Assembly: GCA_021788565.1 (NCBI GenBank)
Contig: JAJYKO010000401.1
Coordinates: 1-5,925, forward strand
Source of the DNA: Chloroflexota bacterium
GTDB taxonomy: Bacteria > Chloroflexota > UBA6077
DNA: 5,925 bases
Direction: 5' to 3'
In this document: piece after piece, positions 5,744 to 5,925 of the stretch
How positions within the stretch are numbered: the first letter of the stretch is position 1
Layout: every line of letters starts with the position of its first letter
Translations under genes and position numbers: made by a program
The notes under the pieces: model-generated
Told to the model about the DNA's origin: nothing
Databases searched by the model: none
Seen by the model: the letters and a program-made list of their open reading frames with translations, nothing else

Positions 5744-5905
5744 CTAGATCTCTGCCCTGCCCCTCGTGAGCAGATTGTAGATGAGAATGATTACCGCGAT
5801 CACGAGTGCCAGCCACACTATGTTCCCCAGGTTGGCGACGAAGGCGCCGAACAACCAGAAGAGCAGCAGAAGCACTATGATCACCCAGAGGATCGAAGCC
5901 AGCAT
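5744..5905 (-). CDS. Small two-helix membrane protein (lmo0937/DUF5670-like), 53 aa
   Basis: The short frame encodes MLASILWVIIVLLLLFWLFG, then a Gly-containing turn (AFVANLGN), then a second hydrophobic helix (IVWLALVIAVIILIYNLL) and a polar tail TRGRAEI. It is almost wholly hydrophobic and would form a two-helix hairpin in the membrane. Size, the opening M-L-x-x-I-L-W, the W-L-x-G turn and the basic tail resemble the widespread lmo0937-family (DUF5670) small membrane proteins, whose function is not established. A strong AGGAGG (complement of 5911-5916) lies 5 nt before the ATG, which supports it as a real gene despite its size. Its promoter lies outside the window. It is convergent with the truncated permease, with 27 bp between stop codons. 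Confidence 0.8.
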   Translation of the reverse strand: MLASILWVIIVLLLLFWLFGAFVANLGNIVWLALVIAVIILIYNLLTRGRAEI

Positions 5906-5925
5906 TGAGGCCTCCTTTGCTAACC

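Overview
The window is GC-rich, gene-dense bacterial DNA. It carries the 3' part of a membrane-bound formate dehydrogenase operon followed by unrelated transport genes. The combination of an FdnG-like catalytic subunit, a four-cluster ferredoxin subunit and an NrfD-type membrane anchor, together with many GTAGGGGC...GCCCCTAC palindromes, resembles what is often seen in uncultured Chloroflexota. That assignment is an inference from overall style and is weakly supported; no rRNA or marker gene is present.

Layout on the + strand: the C-terminal part of the molybdopterin catalytic subunit (1-1349, 5' end outside the window) overlaps by 4 bp the Fe-S subunit (1346-2449). A 147-bp gap holding a two-hairpin repeat follows, then the NrfD-like eight-helix membrane subunit (2597-3631). 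After a 28-bp perfect palindrome comes a 79-residue protein of unknown function (3702-3941). Convergent to it is a cation/proton exchanger of the Cax family (3949-5073, - strand). A 130-bp divergent region separates cax from a TauE/SafE-type permease (5204-5716, + strand) that is cut off inside its second half at a palindromic repeat. Last comes a 53-residue two-helix membrane protein on the - strand (5744-5905).

The first three genes form one respiratory module. Formate would be oxidised at the Mo/W centre, electrons would pass through four [4Fe-4S] clusters, and the NrfD subunit would hand them to membrane quinone. The transport genes have no evident functional link to it.

The most unusual aspect is the dispersed repetitive DNA. 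Three elements sharing GTAGGGGC ends sit at gene junctions, one of them at the broken end of the permease gene. A different repeat type, including a heptamer array, lies in frame inside the Fe-S subunit and adds about 57 residues between its first and second cysteine motifs. I see no CRISPR array, RNA gene or defence system, and I cannot claim a wholly new system here.
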